Shown: positions 21,123 through 30,772, counted from the first letter of the stretch. The stretch is DNA of 64,000 nt from CAVRCA01 sp965218045 (GCA_965218045.1 CBDCJX010000009.1:1-64000), one strand, 5' to 3'. Made by a program: numbers and translations. The notes: generated by a model not told the origin, from the letters alone.

Positions 21123-21567
21123 GCTGATTTGTAGTTGAGCTTGCCATACACGTCAGGCGACGCAGCGATGGCCGCCTCGAGCAGCTTCCAATTGATCGCA
21201 TCGCGGCCGGGCTTCTTCTTGATGTAGCCCATCTCCATGAGCGACTGCACACGAGAGAGAATGAAATCGGTCTCTGCGCGCTGATCCACCTTCGGCGGCT
21301 GCTTGGTCGCGCCAATGCGGGCATTCTCCAGCGACAGCTTGTAGTACGGGCCTACCAACGTCTTGAGCGTCGCCTCGCGCTCGCTCTCGAAGAGGTATTG
21401 TCCGTGCAGCATCCCCTTGATGAGCGCGGTGACACCGTCAGGATTTTTGTCGATCAGCTCGGTCCGGGCGGCCAGCACGCAATCGGTGTATTGCGGGCCG
21501 TAGATGTCGATCCCGTCCGAAAGCAGCACCGAGCCTTTCACATCGTTCAGCAAGGCCGTGGGCTGGC
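21119..21567 (-). pseudogene. ABC importer binding protein, C-terminal half only
   Basis: The minus-strand frame reads the last 140 or so residues of a nitrate/taurine-type periplasmic binding protein: NDVKGSVLLSDGIDIYGPQY, TDCVLAARTELIDKNPDGVT, and the end MEMGYIKKKPGRDAINWKLL. Everything upstream of about 21567 is missing, including the signal peptide. There the sequence switches to the antisense of a TRAP binding-protein gene. A frame remains open to 21688, but that extension is composed of complement of the neighbouring gene. It is therefore a 5'-deleted pseudogene, and the importer lacks its own recognisable binding protein in this window. Confidence 0.85.
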
Positions 21568-22239
21568 GTGCCATTCCTGGCCTCCACCTATGACGAAGCC
21601 TGGCGCCTGATGCAGGCGCAGTCGCCCTACTTCGACACGCTGATGACGAAGAACTCGATGAAGCTGCTCGGCTACCAGGTTTGGCCAAGCCAAGGCTTCT
21701 ACACCAAGGAGCCGATCACATCGCCGGCCGACTTCAAGGGCAAGAAGCTGCGCATCTATTCCACGTCGACCCAGGAGATGGGGACCTTGCTTGGCTTCCA
21801 GGCAACCATTCTGCCGTTTGCCGAAATCCCGCAAGCCTTCTCGACCGGCTTGATCGACGCGCTATTCACCTCGGCGCAGACCGGCATCGACATCCAGGCG
21901 TGGGACAACACGAAGTACTTCACCAACGTTGGCGCGATCCTTTCCAAGAACGCGCTGCTCGTGAACGCCCGTGCCTTTGCCGCCTTGCCCAAGGAGGTGC
22001 AGGCGGAACTCGTCACCGCCGGCCAGGCCTACACCAAGCGAAGCTGGGCGATGAGCAAGAAGGCGCATGAGGACAACACCGCCATTCTGGCCGAGCACGG
22101 CATGAAGGTTGTCGAGGCGCCGCCATCCGTCGTTGCGGCGATGAAGCAGGTCGGCGAGCAGATGACCAAGGAGTGGAAAGCCTCGGCGAGCCCGGCAGCG
22201 GTCGCCGTGCTCGATACCTACAGGAAGGAGGAGAACTGA
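21568..22239 (+). pseudogene. dctP: TRAP-transporter binding protein DctP, N-terminally truncated
   Basis: The frame gives 223 residues starting at MPFLASTYDEAWRLMQAQSP. TRAP binding proteins usually have about 330 residues and begin with a signal peptide; here the signal and the first hundred or so residues are missing. The retained part is typical: PADFKGKKLRIYSTSTQEMG carries the conserved carboxylate-binding Arg, and ILPFAEIPQAFSTGLIDALF is the DctP consensus. The breakpoint coincides with that of the divergent ABC binding-protein gene. Without a signal peptide the product could not reach the periplasm. The two permease genes that follow remain intact. Confidence 0.85.
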
Positions 22240-22254
22240 GCGCGGGAGAAGGCG

Positions 22255-22821
22255 ATGCGCGGCGTTCTCGACCGGCTGTATCTGCTGAGCGGCTATCTGG
22301 CATGTGTCTGTCTGGCGCTGATCGGACTCTCTATCGTCGGGCAGATCGCCGGGCGCTTCGTCAAGGTGACGTTCGACGCGACCGAGATCTCCGGCTTCTT
22401 CATGGCCGCCTCGTTGTTCCTGGGCCTTGCCTACACCTTCAGGACCGGCTCGCACATCCGCGTCAACCTGCTGATCACCCGGCTCGGCCCGCGCGGGCGC
22501 CGTGTCGTCGAGCTCTGGTGTTGCTTGCTTGCCTCCGTGGGGTGCGCCTACTGGACCTGGGAAACCGCAAAGATGGTGCTGGTGTCGATCGAATTGCACG
22601 ACGTCAGCCCTGGCCTGATGGCGGTGCCATTCTGGATACCGCAAACCGCCTTGGTGGTCGGCATCGGCCTGTTTACCGTCGCTTGCATCGACGAGTTCGT
22701 GCGGGTCGCGCGCGGCATGAATCCGGACTTCGAAGACGCGGAAGCACGAAACCTGCGCGAGATTGAGACGGCACGCTTCACCGAATCGTCGCCGGCCAGC
22801 CGGGCGGAAGCGGCCGAATGA
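22255..22821 (+). CDS. dctQ: TRAP transporter small membrane subunit DctQ
   Basis: The 188-residue protein has four predicted membrane helices (about residues 10-32, 45-68, 86-108, 126-150). The conserved segment FRTGSHIRVNLLITRLGPRG, with the basic motif between helices 2 and 3, is characteristic of DctQ. It forms the small permease subunit with DctM in sodium-driven uptake of carboxylates or related acids. ATG 22255 lies 15 bases after the binding-protein stop, and the stop overlaps the dctM start by four bases. Confidence 0.9.
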   Translation: MRGVLDRLYLLSGYLACVCLALIGLSIVGQIAGRFVKVTFDATEISGFFMAASLFLGLAYTFRTGSHIRVNLLITRLGPRGRRVVELWCCLLASVGCAYWTWETAKMVLVSIELHDVSPGLMAVPFWIPQTALVVGIGLFTVACIDEFVRVARGMNPDFEDAEARNLREIETARFTESSPASRAEAAE

Positions 22822-24122
22822 ATGATTGGCTGCTGGCGGTCACCGTCCTCGGCACCTTGTTCGGCCTGTTGGCGACCGGTGTTTGGATCGGCCTGTCGCT
22901 GCTGATCACCGGATTCGTCGCGGTGTATTTCTTCGCACCCACCGACCCTGGCCAATTGCTGGCGATGACGGTGTGGGACGCGAGCTGGAACTGGGCGCTG
23001 ACCGCCTTGCCGCTGTTCATCTGGATGGGCGAGATCCTGTTCCGCACCCGCTTGTCGGAGGACATGTTCAAGGGTCTCTCGCCCTGGCTCGGCTGGCTGC
23101 CCGGGCGGCTGTTGCATGTGAACATTCTCGGCTGCGGGGTGATGGCGGCGGTCTCCGGCTCGTCGGCCGTCACCTGCGCCACCATCGGGCGGATGAGCTT
23201 TCCCGAGCTCGCCAAGCGCAACTATCCAGAGGCGCTGGCGATCGGCACCTTGGCTGGCTCCGGCACGCTCGGCCTGCTGATCCCGCCGTCGATCATGATG
23301 ATCGTCTACGGCATCATCACGCAGACCTCGATCGGGCGCCTGTTCATCGCCGGCATCGTGCCCGGCCTGATGATGATCGGCCTGTTCATGGCCTACACGA
23401 TGGGTTGGTCGCTGCTGAACCCGGACAGGATCCCCGAGAACGACATCCGCATGACGTTCGCCGAGAAGCTGTGGGTATCGCGGCGCTTGCTGCCGGTCAT
23501 GGTGCTGATCCTGCTGGTTCTGGGCTCGATCTATGCCGGCGTGGCGACGCCGACGGAAGCGGCCGTCATGGGGGTGCTTGGCGCGTTCGCCTTGTCGATC
23601 GCGACCGGCTCGCTCAACCTCGAGGCGGTGCGGGAGAGCATGCTCGGCGCGTTGCGGACGAGCTGCATGATCGGCTTCATCCTGGCCGGTGCCGCCTTCG
23701 TTTCGATGGCGATGAATTTCACCGGGCTGCCGCAAAATCTCGCGGCCGGCGTCAACAGCCTCGGCCTCGGTCCGGTTGGCCTGATCGTCATGTTGACGTG
23801 TCTCTACATCGTTCTCGGCTGCTTCCTCGACGGCACCTCGATGATCGTCATCACCGCACCCGTGGTGATGCCGATGATTGTGCATGCCGGGATCGACCCG
23901 CTCTGGTTCGGCATCTACATCGTGCTGGTCGTGGAGATGGCCCAGATCACGCCGCCGGTCGGCTTCAATCTCTACGTCCTGCAAAGCCTGTCCGGGCGGG
24001 ATATCTGGACCGTGACCAAGGCGACATGGCCGTTCTGCATGCTGCTGGTCATCGGTGTGGTGTTGATCAGCGTGTTCCCCGCGATCGTCCTAGTCCTGCC
24101 GCGAATGATGACGGCCGGTTGA
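22818..24122 (+). CDS. dctM: TRAP transporter large membrane subunit DctM
   Basis: The 434-residue polytopic protein of the IT superfamily is the transport subunit of a TRAP importer. Family hallmarks are ALPLFIWMGEILFRTRLSED, VSGSSAVTCATIGRMSFPEL, IPPSIMMIVYGIITQTSIGR and the second-repeat loop GCFLDGTSMIVITAPVVMPM. About twelve hydrophobic helices are visible. ATG 22818 overlaps dctQ (ATGA). The operon ends here, 36 bases before the convergent alpha/beta hydrolase gene. Whether the system still works is doubtful because its binding protein is truncated. Confidence 0.93.
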   Translation: MNDWLLAVTVLGTLFGLLATGVWIGLSLLITGFVAVYFFAPTDPGQLLAMTVWDASWNWALTALPLFIWMGEILFRTRLSEDMFKGLSPWLGWLPGRLLHVNILGCGVMAAVSGSSAVTCATIGRMSFPELAKRNYPEALAIGTLAGSGTLGLLIPPSIMMIVYGIITQTSIGRLFIAGIVPGLMMIGLFMAYTMGWSLLNPDRIPENDIRMTFAEKLWVSRRLLPVMVLILLVLGSIYAGVATPTEAAVMGVLGAFALSIATGSLNLEAVRESMLGALRTSCMIGFILAGAAFVSMAMNFTGLPQNLAAGVNSLGLGPVGLIVMLTCLYIVLGCFLDGTSMIVITAPVVMPMIVHAGIDPLWFGIYIVLVVEMAQITPPVGFNLYVLQSLSGRDIWTVTKATWPFCMLLVIGVVLISVFPAIVLVLPRMMTAG

Positions 24123-24157
24123 GGCTTCAGCGTCTCACCGACCGCGTGGCGTGCACG

Positions 24158-24994
24158 TCAGCCCTGGGTCGGCAGCAGAAAGCGGGCGAGTGCGAGCAAC
24201 GCGCCGTCCGGACGACGCAACGCGTCGATGATGGTGAAGTGGTCGGCGCCAGCCAGCGGCAACAACGGGCCGGGTCGGTGCATGGCCGCGCGGCGGGCGT
24301 GCAGCGCGCGGCTATCGGCGACCAAAGCCGGCAGCTCGGTCGTGCCATAGGCGATGCCAAGCGGCTTGTCCGGCGGCGGCAGCCGGAGCGGCGACAACGT
24401 GGCGATCTCCTCGTCGGTCAGCGACAGCTTCTCGTTGAGGTAGGTGTCACGGATCGGCCCCAGCTCGAACAGGCCGGAGATGCTTAAAGCCGCCGCCACC
24501 GCCGGGTGATCGAGCGACAAAGCCGCGAGGTGTCCGCCGGCCGACCAGCCGGACACCAGGATACGGCCGGTGATGCCGTGCGCTGAGCCGTTCGCGGCGA
24601 GCCAGTCGAGTGCGACGCCGATCTGTCGGTTGATGGTGGCGAGGGAGGCATCCGGTGCGAGGGTGTAGCCGGGCAATGCCGCGGACCAGCCCATCGCCCG
24701 CGCGCCTTCGACGATCGCCGCCGCGCCCTGGCGGTCGTTGCCCTGCCAGTAGCCGCCGTGAATGAACACCAGGCAGTCCGACCCGGGCGGCCCGGGAAAG
24801 AGGTCCCAGCTCTCCCGTTCGGTGGCGCCGTACCGCAGGTCGAGATGCTCGGGCCAGGCGGCGCGGAACTTCATCGATGCCGCGCGCAACGCATCCAGGA
24901 ATGCCGGGCCGTCAGGACAGGCGGCGCGGTTGTTATAGGCCGCGTCGCGTTCCGCGCGGCTGATGCTGCCCCAGTCGGGTCGGATAGCCGTCAT
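24158..24994 (-). CDS. alpha/beta hydrolase, kynurenine formamidase-like
   Basis: The 278-residue alpha/beta-hydrolase carries the oxyanion motif FIHGGYWQGNDRQG (about residue 70), distinctive for N-formylkynurenine formamidases and related esterases. The nucleophile elbow is VSGWSAGGHLAAL (Ser near 140), and the catalytic His is in GADHFTII near the C-terminus. ATG 24994 overlaps the stop of the upstream OppD gene (ATGA), so it is the last gene of the dipeptide transporter operon. No tryptophan-catabolism genes accompany it, so hydrolysis of an imported amide or ester is as likely as formylkynurenine turnover. Confidence 0.82.
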   Translation of the reverse strand: MTAIRPDWGSISRAERDAAYNNRAACPDGPAFLDALRAASMKFRAAWPEHLDLRYGATERESWDLFPGPPGSDCLVFIHGGYWQGNDRQGAAAIVEGARAMGWSAALPGYTLAPDASLATINRQIGVALDWLAANGSAHGITGRILVSGWSAGGHLAALSLDHPAVAAALSISGLFELGPIRDTYLNEKLSLTDEEIATLSPLRLPPPDKPLGIAYGTTELPALVADSRALHARRAAMHRPGPLLPLAGADHFTIIDALRRPDGALLALARFLLPTQG

Positions 24995-26040
24995 GATTGC
25001 TCCGCGCGCGCGTGGCCTGGCGATGTGCATGCCTCGGCGCGCGAGAGCTCGTCGGCGCGGATGCAGCGAGCCATGTGATCCGGTGCCGCGTGCCAGGCGG
25101 GCGGCACCGCTCGCCGGCACTCGGCGATCGCGTATTGGCAACGCGGGGCGAAGCTGCAACCAGGCGGGAGCGCGCTGAGATCGGGTGGCGCACCGGCAAT
25201 CGTGCCGATCTCCTCGCCCGGCGCGGCGCGCTCCACCCTCGAAGCGAGCAACCCCATCGTATAGGGGTGCAGCGGCTGGCCCAGCACCGCCGCGACCGGC
25301 CCCTCCTCGACGATCCTCCCGGCATACATCACCGCAACCCGATCGGCGATCTCGGTGGCAACGCCGAGATCATGCGTGACCAGCACGATCGCCATGCCGA
25401 GCTCCTGGCGCAGCCGGCGCAACAGCAAAAGCACCTGGATCTGCACCGTCGCGTCGAGCGCCGTCGTCGGCTCATCCGCCAGCAGCAGTTTCGGACCGCA
25501 GGACAAGGCGAGCGCGATCATGGCGCGCTGGCGCAATCCGCCGGAGAGCTCGTGCGGGTACGCATCTAGCCGGCGCGCGGCCGATGGCACGCCGACCAGC
25601 TCCAGCAGGTCGAGCGCGCGCGCCCGCGCGGCGGCCGCTGTCGTGCCGCCGACGTGGCGCTTGATCGTCTCGGTGATCTGCGTGCCGATCGTGTAGACCG
25701 GATCGAGCGCCGTCATCGGCTCCTGGAAGATCATCGAGACGAGGCCGCCCCGCATGTCCCGCAGCGCGCTCGGCGACAACGCGAGCACGTCCTGCCCATC
25801 GATCTCGATGGCGCCGGTGATCTGCGTGCGCCGCTCCGGCAGCAATCGCATCAGGGCGCGCAGGGTGACACTCTTGCCACTGCCGGATTCGCCAATGATG
25901 CCCAGCACCTCGCCAGGTGCCACCGACAGGCTGACCCCGTTGACCGCCTGGACCGGCGCGCCAGACCCGGTGAAGCACACTGTGAGATCCTGCAGCCGCG
26001 CAACGACAGGCTGGCCGATCTGCTGCATGGCGTCGTTCAC
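24991..26040 (-). CDS. dppD: oligopeptide/dipeptide ABC transporter ATPase (OppD/DppD)
   Basis: The 349-residue cytoplasmic ATPase has Walker A GESGSGKSV, Q-loop IFQEPMTALDPVYTIG (typical of OppD), signature LSGGLRQRAMIALAL, Walker B LLLADEPTTALD and switch His LVTHDLGV. The C-terminal extension PPGCSFAPRCQYAIAECRRA contains the cysteine cluster seen in peptide-importer ATPases. It heterodimerises with the DppF-type protein encoded just upstream, whose stop it overlaps by four bases. Confidence 0.93.
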   Translation of the reverse strand: MNDAMQQIGQPVVARLQDLTVCFTGSGAPVQAVNGVSLSVAPGEVLGIIGESGSGKSVTLRALMRLLPERRTQITGAIEIDGQDVLALSPSALRDMRGGLVSMIFQEPMTALDPVYTIGTQITETIKRHVGGTTAAAARARALDLLELVGVPSAARRLDAYPHELSGGLRQRAMIALALSCGPKLLLADEPTTALDATVQIQVLLLLRRLRQELGMAIVLVTHDLGVATEIADRVAVMYAGRIVEEGPVAAVLGQPLHPYTMGLLASRVERAAPGEEIGTIAGAPPDLSALPPGCSFAPRCQYAIAECRRAVPPAWHAAPDHMARCIRADELSRAEACTSPGHARAEQS

Positions 26041-27113
26041 GCCGGCGCGTCCTCGGACGGCAGTCCTTGGCCGGCGAGGCTATGGCCCGAATCAGGGTCC
26101 TGGATCATGCAGGCCGCTTCATGGCCGAGCGCTTCCTCCGGCCGGGGCGCTGCGAGCTCCGGGTTGCGGCTGGTGCAAACCGCCTCCGCGTAGGGGCAAC
26201 GCGGCGCGAAGCGGCAGCCGGGCGGCAGGTCGACGGGGTTGGGCGGATCGCCGGTCACCGGCAAGCGTTCGATGCGACGCGACGGGTCGGTCGAAGGCCG
26301 CGAGGCCAGCAGCGCCCGCGTGTAGGGGTGCAGCGGCGCGCGGAACAGCCGATCGGCCGGCCCCATCTCCATCACCTGCCCGAGATACATCACCAGCACC
26401 CGGTGGCTGACATGACGCACCACGCCGAGATCGTGGCTGATGAACAGGTAGGTCAGGCCGAGCTCCTGGCGCAGCCGCATCAGCAGGTTCAACACCTGCG
26501 CCTGCACGGATTTGTCGAGCGCGGAGACCGCTTCGTCGAGGATCACCATGCGCGGGCCGATGGCGAGGGCGCGGGCGATGTTTACGCGCTGCTTCTGGCC
26601 GCCGGAGAGTTCGTGCGGGTAGCGACCGCCGATCAGGTCCGGGTCGAGATTGACGTGGACCAGCGCCTCGCGAGCGGCGACCGCGGCGGCGGCGCTGCTG
26701 TGTCCCTGCACGCGCGGACCGAACGCGATGCTGTCCTGCACTTGCAGCCGCGGATTGAGCGAGGCGCTGCTGTCCTGGAACACCATCTGCACCTGGCGTC
26801 GCAACGCCGGCACGCCGATGCCGCCGGGACCCTCGACCGGATCGCCGTCGAACACGAGTTCGCCCGCGTCGCGCGGCATGAGATGCATCAGCAGGCGGGC
26901 GAGCGTTGACTTGCCGCAACCCGACTCGCCGACGATGCCGAGCGTCTCTCCCTTGGCGACGGCGAAGGAGATGCCGTCAACCGCGTGTACCCGCGCTCGG
27001 GACCGGCCGCCGCGTGCGCGCAACGCGAAGTGCTTCTTCAGGTCACGCACGGTGAGCAGCGGCTGCCGCGGGCCGCCACGATCCATGTCGGTCCGCGGCG
27101 CGAGGGCCATCAT
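26037..27113 (-). CDS. dppF: oligopeptide/dipeptide ABC transporter ATPase (OppF/DppF)
   Basis: The 358-residue partner ATPase has Walker A GESGCGKST, Q-loop VFQDSSASLNPRLQV (the OppF form), signature LSGGQKQRVNIARAL, Walker B MVILDEAVSALDKSVQ and ISHDLGVVRHV. The C-terminal cysteine-bearing segment is PPGCRFAPRCPYAEAVC. The start is placed at ATG 27113, which overlaps the permease stop in ATGA form; a longer frame to 27257 runs inside the permease gene and is rejected. Confidence 0.93.
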   Translation of the reverse strand: MMALAPRTDMDRGGPRQPLLTVRDLKKHFALRARGGRSRARVHAVDGISFAVAKGETLGIVGESGCGKSTLARLLMHLMPRDAGELVFDGDPVEGPGGIGVPALRRQVQMVFQDSSASLNPRLQVQDSIAFGPRVQGHSSAAAAVAAREALVHVNLDPDLIGGRYPHELSGGQKQRVNIARALAIGPRMVILDEAVSALDKSVQAQVLNLLMRLRQELGLTYLFISHDLGVVRHVSHRVLVMYLGQVMEMGPADRLFRAPLHPYTRALLASRPSTDPSRRIERLPVTGDPPNPVDLPPGCRFAPRCPYAEAVCTSRNPELAAPRPEEALGHEAACMIQDPDSGHSLAGQGLPSEDAPA

Positions 27114-28030
27114 TGGCGCACGTCCATCGCCGCCCGCAATCCGTCGCTGAGCAAGCTGAACGACACCGAGGTGAGGAAGATGGCAGCACCCGGCAGCGCG
27201 CAAACCCAGGGAACGACGTAGAGCGACTTCACCAGGATACTGAGCATCAGCCCCCAATCGGCGGTTGGCGGCTGCACGCTGAGGCCGAGGAACGAAAGGC
27301 CGGCGGAGAGCAGGATGCTGACGCTGATCAGGCTCGATGCATAGACCAGCACCGGGCCGAGCACATTACCAATGACATGATAACGCATGATTGCCCAGCC
27401 GCTGGCCCCGGTCGCGCGCGCCGCCTCGATGTAGTCGAGCCCGCGGAGCTGCGCCGTCGCTGTCTCGGCGATGCGGCACATCGAGGGGATGAACACCAGG
27501 GTCAGCGCGATCATTCCGTTCAACGTGCCGCCACCCATCGCGCCGGCGATGGCGACGGCGAGCAGCACGGAGGGGAAGGCGTAGAAGATATCCATGGTTC
27601 GCATGATGAGGGTGTTCGCCAGACGACCGCCAAATCCGGCCACCACGCCGAGGCCGCCGCCGATCACGGTCGCGCCCACCACCGGAATGACGCCCATCGC
27701 CAGCGACACGCGCCCGCCCCAGATCAGCCGGCTCAGCATGTCGCGTCCGAGCTCGTCGGTGCCGAGCAGGTGGCCGCGAAAGCCGAGAGGTTTCAGGCGC
27801 GCGATGATGCTGCCGATGTCGGGGTCGAACGGCGCGATCCAGGGAGCGAACACGGCGGCGACGAGGATGACGGTCAGTATTGCTCCGCCCACCATCGGCG
27901 CCGGAAGTCGCCGCAGCTTGCGCCACACGCCGCGCCAGTAGCCGGCCCGTGCCGGCGCGCGCCGGGCGAGGCCAAGTTGCGCCGGCGCCGCGCGGGGGGT
28001 CGCCGCCGCTGCCTGCGCGCTGTCACCCAC
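27110..28030 (-). CDS. dppC: dipeptide ABC transporter permease (DppC type)
   Basis: The inner-membrane permease is about 306 residues long. The first helix (MVGGAILTVILVAAVFAPWI) is followed by the periplasmic HLLGTDELGRDMLSRLIWGG motif typical of DppC/OppC, and by the coupling loop DYIEAARATGASGWAIMRYH. GTG 28030 is preferred as start because it overlaps the preceding gene by eight bases; a TTG at 28048 adds six residues. The N-terminus has an Ala/Arg-rich cytoplasmic tail of about 50 residues. Confidence 0.9.
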   Translation of the reverse strand: MGDSAQAAAATPRAAPAQLGLARRAPARAGYWRGVWRKLRRLPAPMVGGAILTVILVAAVFAPWIAPFDPDIGSIIARLKPLGFRGHLLGTDELGRDMLSRLIWGGRVSLAMGVIPVVGATVIGGGLGVVAGFGGRLANTLIMRTMDIFYAFPSVLLAVAIAGAMGGGTLNGMIALTLVFIPSMCRIAETATAQLRGLDYIEAARATGASGWAIMRYHVIGNVLGPVLVYASSLISVSILLSAGLSFLGLSVQPPTADWGLMLSILVKSLYVVPWVCALPGAAIFLTSVSFSLLSDGLRAAMDVRQ

Positions 28031-28976
28031 GACGCAACCTCGGGTCAATCCGCGTCTGCAGCAGATCGACGGCGAGATTGGTCGCGACGAAGATCAGCGC
28101 GAGCAGCAGCACTGTCCCTTGCAGCAGCGGCACGTCACGGTTCTGGATCGCGCGGCCGAGCAAGAAGCCGCTGCCGGGCCAGCTGAACACCGTCTCCACC
28201 AGGATTGAGCCGCCCATGAGGTAGCCGAACTGCAACCCGACCACGGCGATCACCTGCGGCAGCGCGTTGCGCAGCACGTGGCGCGTTATTGTGCTCTCCT
28301 TCAGCCCCTTTGCTCGTAATGTCAGCACGAAGTCGTGGGACAGGATGTCGAGCACCGCCGCCCGCGTACTGCGGGCGATGATGCCGGTCGGGATCAGCGC
28401 CAGGCTGATCGCGGGCAGGACCATGAAGCGCAGATCGGCCCACGCGAAGATGCCGAGCGGGCCGGCGCCGAGCGGACCCATGCCGGTCGCCGGCAGCAGC
28501 GACCACTCGACGGCGAACAGGATCACCAGCACCACGCCCACCCAGTAGTTCGGCAGGCTGACACCAAGCACCGCCGTGCCGGAGACGATGCGGTCGATCA
28601 GCCGGCCCGGAAAGCGCGCCGCCGCGACGCCCATCGCGTATCCGATCAGCAGCGCCGCCGGCAGGGCGAGCGCCACCAGCCGCAGCGTGTTGGCGAGCGC
28701 GCGGCCGACCTCGATCGCGACTGGTCGGTTGGTGGAGATCGAGGTGCCGAGATCGCCCTGCAGCGCGCGGCCGAGCCAGATCAAGTATTGCATGACCAGC
28801 GGCCGATCCAGCCCGTAGGCGTGCTTCACCGCGGCGATGGTCGCGGCGGTGGCGTCGGGCGGCACGATGGTTTGCAACGGGTCGCCGGGTGCTATGTAGA
28901 CGAGCGCGAAACAGACGATGCTGACGCCCAGCGCGATCGGCAGGGCGAGCAGCAGTCGGCGGAGGATGTTACCCAC
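28023..28976 (-). CDS. dppB: dipeptide ABC transporter permease (DppB type)
   Basis: The 317-residue permease has six predicted helices. The opening ILRRLLLALPIALGVSIVCF and the segment APGDPLQTIVPPDAT are DppB hallmarks, and LTLRAKGLKESTITRHVLRN is the ATPase-coupling loop. GYLMGGSILVETVFSWPGSG is the conserved C-terminal motif of this subfamily. It follows the binding-protein gene by nine bases and overlaps dppC. Confidence 0.93.
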   Translation of the reverse strand: MGNILRRLLLALPIALGVSIVCFALVYIAPGDPLQTIVPPDATAATIAAVKHAYGLDRPLVMQYLIWLGRALQGDLGTSISTNRPVAIEVGRALANTLRLVALALPAALLIGYAMGVAAARFPGRLIDRIVSGTAVLGVSLPNYWVGVVLVILFAVEWSLLPATGMGPLGAGPLGIFAWADLRFMVLPAISLALIPTGIIARSTRAAVLDILSHDFVLTLRAKGLKESTITRHVLRNALPQVIAVVGLQFGYLMGGSILVETVFSWPGSGFLLGRAIQNRDVPLLQGTVLLLALIFVATNLAVDLLQTRIDPRLRRG

Positions 28977-28985
28977 GCGCTCGCC

Positions 28986-30596
28986 TCATTTGGCAACCGT
29001 GACCTGCGTGAGGTCCTGGAACCAGCTCTGCGCCTGCACGAAACCATGCACCTTGGGCGAGAGCGCGCGCGGATTGATGTCGTGCGCCACCCAGATCATC
29101 ACCGCCTGCGCGTTCATCATCTCGTTCAGCTTGGTGAGCATGCCGAGGCGTTTTTCCGCGTCGAACTCGCTGTAGATCTGCTCGATCAGCGCATCGGTCT
29201 CCGGGTTGGAGTAGTGGCCCCAGTTGCTGCCCTTCGGCGCCCACTGCTTGGTGGAGACATGACGGATCAAGGCGTTGAACGGGTCCTGGCCTTGGCGGCT
29301 GATATTGATGCCGTTCACCTGCGGGAACTTCTCCACCCCGGCCCGCCCGACCGCCAGCAATGCGTTCCAGTCCATCACGTTCAGCTTCACGTTGAAGCCG
29401 ACCGCGTCGAGCTGCTGCTTGACCAGCTCGTTCATCGACAGCGACTGCATCTGCCCCGAACCGGACGTGGAGATCGCCAGCTCGATGCTGCACGGGTAGC
29501 ACTTCGCTTGCTTCAGCAGCGCGGTCGCCTTCTTCGGATCGTGCTCGTACTTGATCGGGTTGCCGTAATAGGGCGTGCTCGGCGTGATGGTCGAATGACC
29601 CTCGATCATCAGGCCGCCGAGCAAGGTCTTCATGTCGCCGCGATCGAGCGCGTAGTTCGCCGCCTGGCGCACTTTGAGGTCGGTGAACGGACCGTTCGCG
29701 AAATTGAGCTGATACGTCCAGTTGTGCGGGTAGGTGTTGGTGATGATCTGCATGCCGTCACCGCGCAAACGCTTGATCGCGTCCGGGTCGGGCGCCTCGA
29801 TCCAGTTGACCTGACCGCTCAGCAGCGCGGCGGTGCGCGTCGCCGAGTCGGGCATCGGGTAGAGTTCGAGCCGATCCTGCTTCGGCACCCGCGCCTTGTT
29901 CCAATAGGTCTTGTTGGGCTCCAAGGTCATCTTCTGGTGCGGGATCTCGCCGGCGAACACGTACGGGCCGGTGCCCGAGGGTTGCCGCGCGTAGGCATTC
30001 CAGTCGTATTTCAGCTCCTTGGCGCGGCACGGGCTGATCAGCAGCACGTAGCTGATCTCGTAAGGGAACAGCGAATCGGCGGACTTGGTCTTGATCGCCA
30101 GCGTGTGGTCGTCCACGGCTTCGGCCGAGGCGTAGTTGGTGAGATAGGGACCCGCCTGCGCCGCTTCGGCGGCGTAGTATTCCGGCGCTTTCGGATCGCT
30201 GAGATGACTGAGGTTCCAAACGACGTCATTGGCGACAAAAGGACAGCCATCGGTCCATTTCACGCCCTGGCGAAGCTCGAAGATCCAGCGCGTGTTGTCC
30301 TTGGGATCGATGTGCCACGACGTGGCCAGGCCGGGCGTGAGATCGGATGGCTTGTCGGCGCTCGACAAATCCCACTCGATCAGCGAGTCGTAGAGATTGT
30401 AGCCGACGAAACGATAGCCCTCGAACCCCTGGTCCGGATTGCCGGTGGTGATCGGCAGATCGGCCGCCGTCATGCCGACCTTCAGCACACCCTGCGCACG
30501 GGCCGCGCCCCCGCCGGCAATGCTCGCCGCGACGGCGACGAGCAAGAGCGTGCGAGACAGTCGGCGGGCGTGGCGGGTTACGCGGTGCTGCATCAT
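28986..30596 (-). CDS. dppA: periplasmic peptide/nickel-type binding protein (SBP family 5)
   Basis: This 536-residue cluster-C binding protein is the receptor of the importer encoded downstream. ATG 30596 is chosen because AGGAAGG lies four bases upstream, giving MMQHRVTRHARRLSRTLLLV and a Sec signal that ends near ARAQ (about residue 36). Family landmarks are the stretch WIFELRQGVKWTDGCPFVAN, VRQAANYALDRGDM and the C-terminal NEMMNAQAVMIWVAHD. It is the first gene of the operon dppABCFD plus the hydrolase, which runs leftward. Ligand class (peptide, opine or other amide) cannot be read from sequence. Confidence 0.92.
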   Translation of the reverse strand: MMQHRVTRHARRLSRTLLLVAVAASIAGGGAARAQGVLKVGMTAADLPITTGNPDQGFEGYRFVGYNLYDSLIEWDLSSADKPSDLTPGLATSWHIDPKDNTRWIFELRQGVKWTDGCPFVANDVVWNLSHLSDPKAPEYYAAEAAQAGPYLTNYASAEAVDDHTLAIKTKSADSLFPYEISYVLLISPCRAKELKYDWNAYARQPSGTGPYVFAGEIPHQKMTLEPNKTYWNKARVPKQDRLELYPMPDSATRTAALLSGQVNWIEAPDPDAIKRLRGDGMQIITNTYPHNWTYQLNFANGPFTDLKVRQAANYALDRGDMKTLLGGLMIEGHSTITPSTPYYGNPIKYEHDPKKATALLKQAKCYPCSIELAISTSGSGQMQSLSMNELVKQQLDAVGFNVKLNVMDWNALLAVGRAGVEKFPQVNGINISRQGQDPFNALIRHVSTKQWAPKGSNWGHYSNPETDALIEQIYSEFDAEKRLGMLTKLNEMMNAQAVMIWVAHDINPRALSPKVHGFVQAQSWFQDLTQVTVAK

Positions 30597-30772
30597 GCGA
30601 CCTTCCTGGCTTTCGGAAAGTCGCAAGCAAACTCCATGCCGCGCCGCACAAGGACGTTCGGCCGATACCGACCTACAGAGACCGGCCGGACGTTACGCGG
30701 AACCCGCCTCGCTCCACAGCCTCCCGACACAGATCAGCCCAACGGTGCCCGCGCACGGATCGTCGCTTCCGC

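Noticed and set aside
26119..26919. Additional minus-strand protein within the OppF gene
   Set aside because: It is an alternative frame of dppF with no motif; the Walker and signature motifs are all in the annotated frame.
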